Source of the DNA: Saprospiraceae bacterium
GTDB taxonomy: Bacteria; Bacteroidota; Bacteroidia; Chitinophagales; Saprospiraceae
Assembly: GCA_026983735.1 (NCBI GenBank)
Contig: JALSTN010000279.1
Span: 1 to 34,204 of the forward strand
DNA: 34,204 nucleotides
Direction of reading: 5' to 3'
Part shown: piece by piece, positions 1 through 7,768 of the stretch
How positions within the stretch are numbered: position 1 is the stretch's first letter
Layout of the letters: each line of letters begins with the position of its first letter
The notes under the pieces: model-generated
Databases searched by the model: none
The model's input: only the letters and a program-made list of their open reading frames with translations
What the model was told of the DNA's origin: nothing
Program-made: the position numbers and the translations under genes

Positions 1-2101
1 TGACATTAGTAGCTATTCTACTGGTCAGATCGTCTTTTTGGCTCAAATACTAATGGGCTTAGCGCCCCTTTTCATAATAGGACATAAAGTAACCGATTTA
101 CTCCAATCCGCTTTACCAAATATCCGGCAAAGGATAACATATCTGCTTTTTGCAACTATGATTTGGCTACCTTTCGGATGGTATATGCACTCCGGGTTCC
201 AACTCTCCATTGTATACTTAGCGGTATTTATGCTTATCCTTTTAATGGATTTATATGTAGAAAAACCCGGTAATGGCTATGTCTGGTTCATCATATGGTT
301 GCTCTACTTTAGCAGTACAGCATCCGCCGGATTATTATTTTCACTTAATGATATCCATAGCCATCTATCGAAAGAAGGTAGAGCAATTGAAGTTATCCAA
401 CAAAAAATGCATCATTTTTCCCTAATTGAAGGCGCTATGGTCAAAGAATCAAAGGGGTGGCTTCAAAATTGGTCAAAATCAAAAATATCTTCCGTCCGGA
501 ATAACTCAATATACGGTAAATACACTTTGCGACGAATACAGAACAAAAGACAAATTTTAATTTGGGCTTATCCCTCTCCAAGTATTACGAATGGGATCTC
601 TTTGTTTTCTGTTTTTTTTATATTTTCACTTTTAATATTAGTATTTATAGCCATAGTTAACAGTATTTTTCATTTTTTACCGGATCCAGTCCCCTTGCGA
701 TTCCATTTCAAATCTTCCTTGCAAGAACGGATACAAATCATCATCATTTCGACGATTATCCTTACATTCATAATTATCGGGTATGCGTCCATTTATTTTT
801 TCAAACAGCGTGCGTTGAATACAAATAACAGTGCGATTCTTCATGAGATGCAATACATCCGTCACCTCTTGCAAAAGTTTCCGCATCAAACAACTAATAA
901 AAAATGGCACGATACTTTTATTCTACCCTTGGGATATTCCTTTAAAGAAATTACTACTGAAGAGGCCACTGAAAAATATTCATCCGGTATGAAATGGTTG
1001 CAAAACCATACATCCGGCCTATATCCCATATATGATAAAAGTGGGGATACCCTTTTAGCCGCTCTATCCAATTCACCAAATAAGGCAAAATTCTACTTTA
1101 TTGAAAGAAGGAATTCCAGATATTATTCCGTTACTCCTACGATACTTACAAACCTAATCAATGTATATGTTTTTCTATTCCTCATTGCTTATTCTGTAGT
1201 TATTGCCATGTCTAATTCTATTAGTTGGCCCTTGAAGGTATTAGGGGACAGACTCAAATCTATCCGTCTAAATAAGAAAAATGAAAAGTTGGACTGGCCT
1301 GACAATGATGAAATTGGGCAGTTGATTAACAACTACAATGAGATGCTTACTAAACTACATGAAAGTGCAGAGATTTTGGCAAAAACGGAGCGTGATAATG
1401 CCTGGAGAGAAATGGCAAAGCAAGTCGCACATGAGATAAAAAATCCACTAACTCCTATGAAGTTGAGTATCCAATATCTCAAACAGACGGCCCACTCAAA
1501 CCCTGAATCCTTATCTGAAATGGTTGAGCGGGTATCTAAAACTATGATTGAACAAATCGACAATCTATCCAGTATCGCAACAGAATTTTCTAATTTTGCT
1601 AAAATGCCTAATGCAAAGAACGACAAACTAATTCTGAATGATGTAGTGATATCTGTGCACAATCTCTTTAGGAAAAGGGAGGATATCAACATCCAATGTT
1701 ATCTACCCATCGATGATATATATGTATTTGCAGATAAAGAACAATTACTCAGGGTGTTAAATAACCTTCTTAAGAATGCGATTCAATCCATACCTATAAA
1801 GCGCCATGGTGAAATTATAATAAAATTGCAAAAACGAAAGGGACAAGCCATTATTTCAATTCAAGACAACGGCATCGGCATACCGGAAGATATGAAATCA
1901 AAGATATTTGAACCCAACTTTACGACAAAATCATCCGGCACAGGACTTGGGTTAGCCATGTGTAGAAGTATGATTGAAGGATTCAATGGACGCATACATT
2001 TTGAATCCAAAGCACAAGAAGGAACTATTTTCTTTGTGGAAATTCCAATGATGCGTTTGGAGGATAATTACAAGGAAAACAATCGAATTATTCTTACTTA
2101 A
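1..2101 (+). CDS. NtrY-like membrane sensor histidine kinase (5' end cut by window edge)
   Basis: Two-component sensor kinase that would autophosphorylate on His and pass the phosphate to a response regulator not in this window. The frame is open back to base 2 with no stop, so the N-terminus lies outside the window and the TTG at 38 is not a credible start. About 700 residues are visible: several hydrophobic helices in the first ~260 residues, a periplasmic-looking stretch, another helix near 390, then a HAMP-like linker. The kinase core follows: H-box AHEIKNPLTPMKL with the phospho-acceptor His at 1430-1432, N-box LLRVLNNLLKNAIQS, G1 box DNGIGIPED and F/G2 box IFEPNFTTKSSGTGLGLA, all intact. 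The NPLTPMKLS variant of the H-box is typical of NtrY-like kinases. The signal it senses cannot be read from the sequence. The gene stops 105 bp before the M23 gene. Confidence 0.9.
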   Translation, partial: DISSYSTGQIVFLAQILMGLAPLFIIGHKVTDLLQSALPNIRQRITYLLFATMIWLPFGWYMHSGFQLSIVYLAVFMLILLMDLYVEKPGNGYVWFIIWLLYFSSTASAGLLFSLNDIHSHLSKEGRAIEVIQQKMHHFSLIEGAMVKESKGWLQNWSKSKISSVRNNSIYGKYTLRRIQNKRQILIWAYPSPSITNGISLFSVFFIFSLLILVFIAIVNSIFHFLPDPVPLRFHFKSSLQERIQIIIISTIILTFIIIGYASIYFFKQRALNTNNSAILHEMQYIRHLLQKFPHQTTNKKWHDTFILPLGYSFKEITTEEATEKYSSGMKWLQNHTSGLYPIYDKSGDTLLAALSNSPNKAKFYFIERRNSRYYSVTPTILTNLINVYVFLFLIAYSVVIAMSNSISWPLKVLGDRLKSIRLNKKNEKLDWPDNDEIGQLINNYNEMLTKLHESAEILAKTERDNAWREMAKQVAHEIKNPLTPMKLSIQYLKQTAHSNPESLSEMVERVSKTMIEQIDNLSSIATEFSNFAKMPNAKNDKLILNDVVISVHNLFRKREDINIQCYLPIDDIYVFADKEQLLRVLNNLLKNAIQSIPIKRHGEIIIKLQKRKGQAIISIQDNGIGIPEDMKSKIFEPNFTTKSSGTGLGLAMCRSMIEGFNGRIHFESKAQEGTIFFVEIPMMRLEDNYKENNRIILT

Positions 2102-2170
2102 AAATGGAGTTATTAGCTTTGGTTTTTTCATTGAAATTACGACAGATGGTACCATTATCTAAATATTGCT

Positions 2171-2178
2171 TACTTTTG
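2171..2178 (+). promoter_or_regulatory. Bacteroidota -7 promoter box before the M23 gene
   Basis: TACTTTTG fits the Bacteroidota -7 consensus TAnnTTTG and lies 28 bp before the ATG at 2207. No convincing -33 TTTG is seen at the usual spacing. Confidence 0.45.
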
Positions 2179-2206
2179 CATCCACCGATTTACTCAATTA
2201 TCAATT

Positions 2207-3532
2207 ATGGCAGGACAAAATAAACTAAGAGTCACACTCTTACGCACATTTCAGGGGACCCTTATCGTGGGGCTTCTTTTGGTTAATATCTATTATGCTG
2301 GAAAGTTATTTAACCTATTCGAACGTCAATTAGAAACTCCTGTCGCTGCACCTGCTCCTACCTCAAATAATGATACTGGCATCTCTGTCCAATACGAATA
2401 CGGTTTCCCGACTTCTAGATATACTTTTTTCGAGCAAAAGGTAAAACCAAATGAGTTTCTTTCGACCTTGCTAGAGAATACGGGACTTAGTAAACAGAAA
2501 GTATTCGATATTATTCAAAAAACAAAGCGTGTATTTGACCTAAGAACTTTTAGAGCGGGTAAACGATATGATTTAATTTACGAGGATATATGTAAAGCCC
2601 CTATTGCAATGGTGTACAAACCCTCCATTTACGACTACATTAAGTTTGATTTTAAGGATAATACGGTTCAGAAAATTACGCGGCCTTTAAAAACCCGGGT
2701 TGAATCCACCAGTGGAATTGTGAGAGGCTCCTTATGGCAAAGCATGGAAGCAGGGGGCAATAGTTGGGAACTTATCAGCCTAATGGAAGAAGCCTTGGGC
2801 TGGGCTGTTGATTTTTATCATATTAATGAGGGGGATAAATACAAACTCATATACGAACAAAAGTATGTAGATGGCAAAAAAGCCGGAATCGGCAGACTTT
2901 TAGGTGCGTACTATAAATCAAAAGGGCAAGAAGATACCTATTCTCTCTGGTATGAAAATGAAAAATACAAGGGTTATTACGACTTAACCGGTCATGCAGC
3001 CAGAAGTCGATTTTTAAAATCCCCTGTAAAATTTGCTCGCATTTCTTCACGATACAACCGGCATCGTTTTCACCCAATTCTCAAAAGGCGTAGGCCGCAT
3101 TTGGGGACGGATTATGCCGCACCATACGGGACACCAATCCTTGCTGTGGGTGACGGAATAGTGACCATTGCAACCCGCAGAGGAGGAAACGGGAGATACG
3201 TTAAAATCAAACATGACAAAACATACCAAACCCAATATCTTCACATGAGCCGGTTTGCCAAGGGCATCAAACGAGGTGCACATGTTCGACAAGGACAAGT
3301 TATCGGTTATATCGGTAGCTCCGGTCTGAGTACAGGGCCACATGTCTGTTTTAGATTTTGGAAAAACGGAAGACAAGTCAACCATTTAAAGTTGCATTTC
3401 CCCGCTTCAAAGCCATTGCCACCTGCAGAAAAGGAAGACTTCCTTTGTACTTCTAAACCCATTGTTCAAATGTTGAATGATATTCATTTCATCAAAGACC
3501 ATCAAGGAGTATTGGCACAAAACTCGAATTAA
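2207..3532 (+). CDS. M23 (LytM-type) peptidoglycan endopeptidase, membrane-anchored
   Basis: Zinc metallopeptidase expected to cleave peptidoglycan cross-bridges in the periplasm. One N-terminal hydrophobic segment (residues ~13-34) looks like a signal anchor, followed by a linker and domain of ~250 residues. The M23 domain starts near residue 280. Zinc-site residues are H298 and D302 (HLGTDYAAP) and the catalytic-type H346 (YLHMSRF). The usual HxH motif reads H379-V-C381 (GPHVCFRFWKNG), so the second His is replaced by Cys. From memory, 'GPHVCFRFWKNG' recurs in Bacteroidota M23 proteins, so this may be a subfamily variant and not a mutation. The ATG at 2207 sits 28 bp after a -7 box. The gene stands alone between the kinase and tsaE. 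Confidence 0.88.
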   Translation: MAGQNKLRVTLLRTFQGTLIVGLLLVNIYYAGKLFNLFERQLETPVAAPAPTSNNDTGISVQYEYGFPTSRYTFFEQKVKPNEFLSTLLENTGLSKQKVFDIIQKTKRVFDLRTFRAGKRYDLIYEDICKAPIAMVYKPSIYDYIKFDFKDNTVQKITRPLKTRVESTSGIVRGSLWQSMEAGGNSWELISLMEEALGWAVDFYHINEGDKYKLIYEQKYVDGKKAGIGRLLGAYYKSKGQEDTYSLWYENEKYKGYYDLTGHAARSRFLKSPVKFARISSRYNRHRFHPILKRRRPHLGTDYAAPYGTPILAVGDGIVTIATRRGGNGRYVKIKHDKTYQTQYLHMSRFAKGIKRGAHVRQGQVIGYIGSSGLSTGPHVCFRFWKNGRQVNHLKLHFPASKPLPPAEKEDFLCTSKPIVQMLNDIHFIKDHQGVLAQNSN

Positions 3533-3654
3533 TTCGAAATACAGGTCGCTATAATATTGTATTAGTCTATATCACACTACGGAATTCACACCTATTTGAT
3601 CTATTCCATAGATTTTTGAATTTTACGCAATAATCAAATTTCGCAAAAGAGCAG

Positions 3655-4113
3655 ATGCGGTCATTATTAGAAAAATGGGAGGATATAGGAGAGGAGGATT
3701 GGAATCTTGTCGTGAAAGACATCTTAAAGATGCTACCTAGAAGCCATGTGATTCTACTCCAAGGCAACTTGGGTGCAGGAAAAACGAGTTTGGTACGAGC
3801 TCTAGCCAAGGAAATGGGATATCATTCCTCAATCTCCAGCCCTACCTTTTCCTTGGTCAATGAATACCCCTTGAATAGAGCCCATACTCGGATACAATCG
3901 ATCTATCACCTTGACTTATACCGTCTAAACTCCTTGGAAGAAGCCTTGGACATTGGCATTGAGGATTACTTGTATTCTGGGGAAGCACTAACGATTATTG
4001 AATGGCCGGATATTGCTCTACCTCTCATCCAAGAGGCGCTATTAATAGAGATTCAATATGGCAAAATGCACCTAAATAGGAATGTGAGACTTTACCATTT
4101 CATATCGGAATAA
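3655..4113 (+). CDS. tsaE: tRNA threonylcarbamoyladenosine biosynthesis ATPase TsaE
   Basis: TsaE (YjeE) is the small ATPase that works with TsaB and TsaD to make t6A at position 37 of ANN-decoding tRNAs in the cytoplasm. The 152-residue length is normal for the family. The P-loop GNLGAGKTS (residues 37-45) is intact, followed by the SPTFSLVNEY motif and the YHLDLYRL and IIEWPD segments that are hallmarks of TsaE. It is followed 32 bp later by the alanine dehydrogenase ATG, but a -7 box in that gap suggests separate transcription. tsaB and tsaD are not in this window. Confidence 0.95.
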   Translation: MRSLLEKWEDIGEEDWNLVVKDILKMLPRSHVILLQGNLGAGKTSLVRALAKEMGYHSSISSPTFSLVNEYPLNRAHTRIQSIYHLDLYRLNSLEEALDIGIEDYLYSGEALTIIEWPDIALPLIQEALLIEIQYGKMHLNRNVRLYHFISE

Positions 4114-4119
4114 TTATTG

Positions 4120-4127
4120 TATTTTTG
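4120..4127 (+). promoter_or_regulatory. -7 promoter box deciding the alanine dehydrogenase start
   Basis: TATTTTTG matches TAnnTTTG. Transcription would begin near 4134, downstream of the in-frame TTG at 4125, which makes the ATG at 4146 the more likely start. Confidence 0.45.
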
Positions 4128-4145
4128 TTGGTAGAAGCGTCAAAT

Positions 4146-5372
4146 ATGGAAGAGCAAGGTCAATCAAAAGTCAATATCAATCTGGGAGAATTCATTTACC
4201 GTCCCAAGGCGGAAATGCTTGCAGTGGCACCAAAAGAAAAAACGCTGTTAATAGGTATGCCTAAGGAGACGAGGATGAATGAAAATAGACTTTCCCTTGT
4301 TCCTAGTTCTGTCAAGATTCTAGTAGATGCGGGGCATCGTGTCTTGGTGGAGTCCGGCTCAGGCCTTCGGGCCAACTATCAAGACATAGAATTTTCTGAA
4401 GCAGGTGCAGAGATTGTTTTTAACAAGGAAGAAGCATTTCAAGCCAATATCGTTCTTAAGGTTGAGCCTCCTACCGTCGAAGAACTCGATCTATTTAATG
4501 CAGGGCAAATACTCATTTCGCCGCTTCAACTTCCTATCATATCAAAAGAATTTCTACTCAAACTCAAAGAGAAACAAGTTACCGCTCTTGCCATGGAATA
4601 TATTCAGGCGCGAGATGGCTCCTTCCCCTTTGTCAGAATCCTCAGTGAACTAGCTGGCATGAACGCAGTTATTACCGCTTCGGAATTACTTGCAAAAACA
4701 AATGAAGGGAGAGGGGTATTGCTTGGGGGTATAACCGGAGTTCCTCCGGCAAAAGTAGTAATTCTCGGCGCCGGAGTAGTGGCTGAGTTTGCCATACGTG
4801 CTGCCTTGGGTCTGGGCGCTACGATCCGCATTCTAGACAATAACATCCATAAGCTCATGCGCTTACAAAATCGCATGGGGAGTGTGTTACACACCTCTGC
4901 AATACACCCTGCTTACCTCAAACACCAACTCAAGACTGCAGATGTAGTCATCGGCGCTATACATTCAAAATCCGGTAGAACGCCCATGATTATAAGTGAA
5001 GATATGGTTATGCAAATGAAGCAAGGAGCTGTTATCATAGATGTATCTATCGATCAAGGGGGATGTTGTGAAACCTCTGAAGTAACTACCTTAGCCCACC
5101 CTACCTTTGTCAAACATGGTGTTGTCCATTACTGCGTTCCCAATATGGCCTCTAAATATCCCCGTACTGCCTCTTTAGCATTGAGCAATATCATCACGCC
5201 TATCCTATTAGATATGGGTCTACAACATGACCTTGAAAGGCTACTCTTCCATAACAGAGGCTTGAGAAATGGGGTCTATTGCTACAATGGATGCTTGACC
5301 AACGAAAACTTAAGCCGTCAGTTTGATTTGAGATATACCAATCTTGACCTATTGCTCACTTCCCAACGTTAA
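4146..5372 (+). CDS. ald: alanine dehydrogenase
   Basis: NAD-dependent enzyme interconverting L-alanine and pyruvate plus ammonia. After an N-terminal extension of ~38 residues the family start is seen (IGMPKETRMNENRLSLVP), then the NAD-binding Rossmann motif VVILGAGVVAEFAIRAA. The late signature DVSIDQGGCCETSEVTT...HYCVPNMASKYPRTAS also matches alanine dehydrogenase and not the related transhydrogenase alpha subunit. The open frame extends to a TTG at 4125, but I choose the ATG at 4146 (408 residues) because a -7 box overlaps the TTG. The 408-residue length exceeds the ~370 of Bacillus-type enzymes because of the extension. Its stop codon overlaps that of the convergent DUF2752 gene in a shared TTAA. 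Confidence 0.9.
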   Translation: MEEQGQSKVNINLGEFIYRPKAEMLAVAPKEKTLLIGMPKETRMNENRLSLVPSSVKILVDAGHRVLVESGSGLRANYQDIEFSEAGAEIVFNKEEAFQANIVLKVEPPTVEELDLFNAGQILISPLQLPIISKEFLLKLKEKQVTALAMEYIQARDGSFPFVRILSELAGMNAVITASELLAKTNEGRGVLLGGITGVPPAKVVILGAGVVAEFAIRAALGLGATIRILDNNIHKLMRLQNRMGSVLHTSAIHPAYLKHQLKTADVVIGAIHSKSGRTPMIISEDMVMQMKQGAVIIDVSIDQGGCCETSEVTTLAHPTFVKHGVVHYCVPNMASKYPRTASLALSNIITPILLDMGLQHDLERLLFHNRGLRNGVYCYNGCLTNENLSRQFDLRYTNLDLLLTSQR

Positions 5373-5746
5373 GGCCAATTAGGGATGTACCCTTTTAACT
5401 TTCGTCCCCAGCGTGTTTTAAACATATACTCAGGAAGAAGGCCTAATCTAAGAAGAACGCCCAGCAAGTAAGCGAACCATACAAATAAGAAGAACGAATA
5501 AGTTAAGAAACTCGCACGATTCAAACTCCATGCTCTCCCCCAATCGCCATGATGGATATGCAACATGGCTCGAGTGGTTCCACAGCCGTAGCACTCTGTT
5601 CCAAACATCCATTTGGAAGGGCAAAGTCCAATAGCTCCTCCATCAAAATAATTCATGGGAATCAACCAAAAATAAACGGGCAAGGCCAATAAAAACAATA
5701 GCCATAGAAAACGAAACCACTGGACAACAGATTCGTTAAACTTCAT
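5369..5746 (-). CDS. DUF2752 family membrane protein
   Basis: Small inner-membrane protein of 125 residues with no established function. It shows the DUF2752 signature: C42-P in a GLCPSKWMFG segment, then ECYGCGTTRAMLHIHHGDW (C52, C55) and SLNRASFL. Hydrophobic helices lie near residues 10-32 and 80-104. The C-terminus is basic (FKTRWGRKLKGY). The conserved cysteines suggest a metal or redox role, but this is inference. It lies 18 bp downstream of the bacilliredoxin gene on the same strand, so the two are probably co-transcribed. Confidence 0.8.
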   Translation of the reverse strand: MKFNESVVQWFRFLWLLFLLALPVYFWLIPMNYFDGGAIGLCPSKWMFGTECYGCGTTRAMLHIHHGDWGRAWSLNRASFLTYSFFLFVWFAYLLGVLLRLGLLPEYMFKTRWGRKLKGYIPNWP

Positions 5747-5764
5747 CCCATACGGTCATCTACT

Positions 5765-6181
5765 TTATAACTCCGCCAATTCCTTGTAGGCTTTTGTCAA
5801 GTGCTCGGCGATATGCTGTGCACTCGCTCCTTCTATGTGATGCCTTTCCAACATAAATGCTAGCTGTCCATCTTTAAATAGCGCAATCGAAGGAGAAGAG
5901 GGAGGAAATGGAAGCATGAGTTCTCGTGCTTTGGCGGTAGCTTCTCTATCTACTCCTGCAAACACAGTTATTGCCTTGTCTGGCTTTACCTCGCTCTCCA
6001 TGGATAAGATGACAGCAGGTCGAGCATTGGCAGCAGCACACCCACATACCGAATTTACAACTACTAAAGCAGTCCCGGGCTCACTTAATATAGCCTCAAC
6101 CTCATTAGGGTCTTTAACAGCTTGAATTCCGTGATTGGTGAGCTCTTGCTCCATGGGTTTAACTAATTCCGGTGGATACAT
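5765..6181 (-). CDS. bacilliredoxin, BrxA/BrxB (YphP/YqiW) family
   Basis: Thiol-disulfide protein of the DUF1094 family that removes bacillithiol from S-bacillithiolated proteins. The 138-residue length is normal. The redox motif C46-G-C48 sits in VVNSVCGCAAANARP, and the start MYPPELVKPMEQELT is typical of the family. FPPSSPSIALFKDG and ERHHIEGASAQHIAEHL are further family landmarks. The presence of bshB1 at 25573 in this window supports a working bacillithiol system. The DUF2752 gene follows directly. Whether this is the BrxA or BrxB subtype cannot be settled, so no symbol is given. Confidence 0.9.
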   Translation of the reverse strand: MYPPELVKPMEQELTNHGIQAVKDPNEVEAILSEPGTALVVVNSVCGCAAANARPAVILSMESEVKPDKAITVFAGVDREATAKARELMLPFPPSSPSIALFKDGQLAFMLERHHIEGASAQHIAEHLTKAYKELAEL

Positions 6182-6297
6182 ATGCTAATTGAGTTTTATT
6201 GATTACTTTTGATTCTAATTACGCCACCACATGGGTGCTATCATTTCAACAAAACAAGAAATGTCGACAATAGTTCATTTTATGGAATTAGAACTAA

Positions 6298-7644
6298 ATG
6301 AATCTCGAACCTATTAAATACGATCCCTCTTCCCTTTGCATAATTGTTTCTATCTTTTTCCTCCCCTTAAAACATACGCTTCGTTCTCTATTTCTTTGGT
6401 ACAATTGCAATAGAAAACCTATTCTTCTCCTAGAAGTCTTGCTTCTTATTTTTACACTACAAATCGCGCATAGTCAAGCTGTATTTAGAGATATTTTAGG
6501 CAAGCGCAATAAGGTTCATCTCGATTTTGAGTCACATGGCCACCTCATCTTAGTCTCTTTAAAAATCAAAAATAGAATTCCGCTAAATTTCATTTTTGAT
6601 ACAGGGTCTGCGCACACCATACTTTTCAATAAAGAAGTAACTGATTATTTAGGTATTCCTTATTCTGATACGGTTCAAATAGCCGGTGCCGATCAAAGTA
6701 GAATATTGAGAACCTATGTCGCAAGAAATGTCCCCCTCCAATTTGGAGAGGGTATCAGAGCCACAAGAGATATATTGGTACTTGAAGAAGATTATTTCCA
6801 ACTGCGCAGGTTACTGGGAGTAGAAGTGCATGGCATTTTGGGAATGGACCTAATAAAGACTTTAGCAATTGAAATCAATTACAAACATCATAGAATAAGC
6901 ATTTTTCGCCCTACACACCTACCTAAAATTACAAATTCTTATTCGGATTATAAATTGTATTTCAGACAGGGCAAACCATACATTAAGATTCCTTTGTACT
7001 TAAACAAATCAAAGAGGAACCCTATATTGGCAAAACTATTAATAGACACCGGAGCGGGAATAAGTATGATGCTGCTCAATAATTCACATCCGGATATAGC
7101 TCTCCCTTCTAAGCATATTCCAGGATTTATTGGTTCTAGCTTAGGAGGACCGGTAAAAGGCTATTTGTCACGGATACGAGAAGTGTCTTTGGGGGAGATC
7201 AAATATGTACAACCTCCGGTATACTTTCAGACCTTGGACTCCATTCGACCGAACATTTCTAAAGCCAATGGTCTAATAGGCAATAGATTTCTTGAGAACT
7301 ACTCTATCATTCTAGATGAAAGCCACCAAAGACTCTACTTGCATCCATATTCTAAAAAACAACCAAAATACAAATTAGATAGAAGTGGAATTCAGTTGTA
7401 TTCCATGGGCCCCAAGCTCAATAAATTTATAGTAGCAAGTGTTGTCCCCGGCTCACCGGCAGATCTGGCAGGGATACTCCCCGGAGATCAAATAATTAAG
7501 GTCGGTTGGCACCCTGTCGGATGGTACGGCCTGGATGGACTTTATGAATTATTCTCTAAAAAACCCGGCAAGAAAATCAAATTAAAACTCCTCCGTAATC
7601 ATCAAAATATCAAAGTAGATTTTCGCCTTAGAGACTTAATATAA
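6298..7644 (+). CDS. secreted retropepsin-like aspartic protease with C-terminal PDZ domain
   Basis: Predicted exported aspartic protease. The N-terminus holds a hydrophobic segment (residues ~42-57, ending ...IAHSQ) that could be a signal peptide, preceded by a long 40-residue leader. The true start may be internal and non-ATG, because no nearby in-frame Met follows. Two retropepsin-like half-sites are visible, F-DTGSAHTIL (D101) and LLIDTGAGISMML (D250), followed by a PDZ domain from ~residue 375 (VVPGSPADLAGILPGDQIIKV). Thus a single chain carries both catalytic Asp residues, like Bacteroidota 'aspartyl protease family / PDZ' proteins. The substrate is unknown. It stands alone, converging on the unassigned 771-residue gene. 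Confidence 0.85.
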   Translation: MNLEPIKYDPSSLCIIVSIFFLPLKHTLRSLFLWYNCNRKPILLLEVLLLIFTLQIAHSQAVFRDILGKRNKVHLDFESHGHLILVSLKIKNRIPLNFIFDTGSAHTILFNKEVTDYLGIPYSDTVQIAGADQSRILRTYVARNVPLQFGEGIRATRDILVLEEDYFQLRRLLGVEVHGILGMDLIKTLAIEINYKHHRISIFRPTHLPKITNSYSDYKLYFRQGKPYIKIPLYLNKSKRNPILAKLLIDTGAGISMMLLNNSHPDIALPSKHIPGFIGSSLGGPVKGYLSRIREVSLGEIKYVQPPVYFQTLDSIRPNISKANGLIGNRFLENYSIILDESHQRLYLHPYSKKQPKYKLDRSGIQLYSMGPKLNKFIVASVVPGSPADLAGILPGDQIIKVGWHPVGWYGLDGLYELFSKKPGKKIKLKLLRNHQNIKVDFRLRDLI

Positions 7645-7768
7645 ATTACAACTTTAATATAATTTAATATTTTATACTATTTTAACTAATATGTACCCAT
7701 TAATATTTGGCATGTTAATACTGGCAATAGTCCTTACTTGGCCTTCGCCCAGCCCACTCTTCTACCCT

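Noticed and set aside
38-40. TTG as the start of the sensor kinase
   Set aside because: The frame is open to the window edge with membrane-protein-like sequence, so the gene simply continues upstream.
3599-3613. ATCTAT-TCC-ATAGAT hairpin followed by TTTTTG after the M23 gene
   Set aside because: The stem is only 6 bp and all but AT; too weak to call a terminator.
4125-4145. TTG start for alanine dehydrogenase
   Set aside because: The TTG lies within a matching -7 promoter box, so it would be upstream of the transcript.
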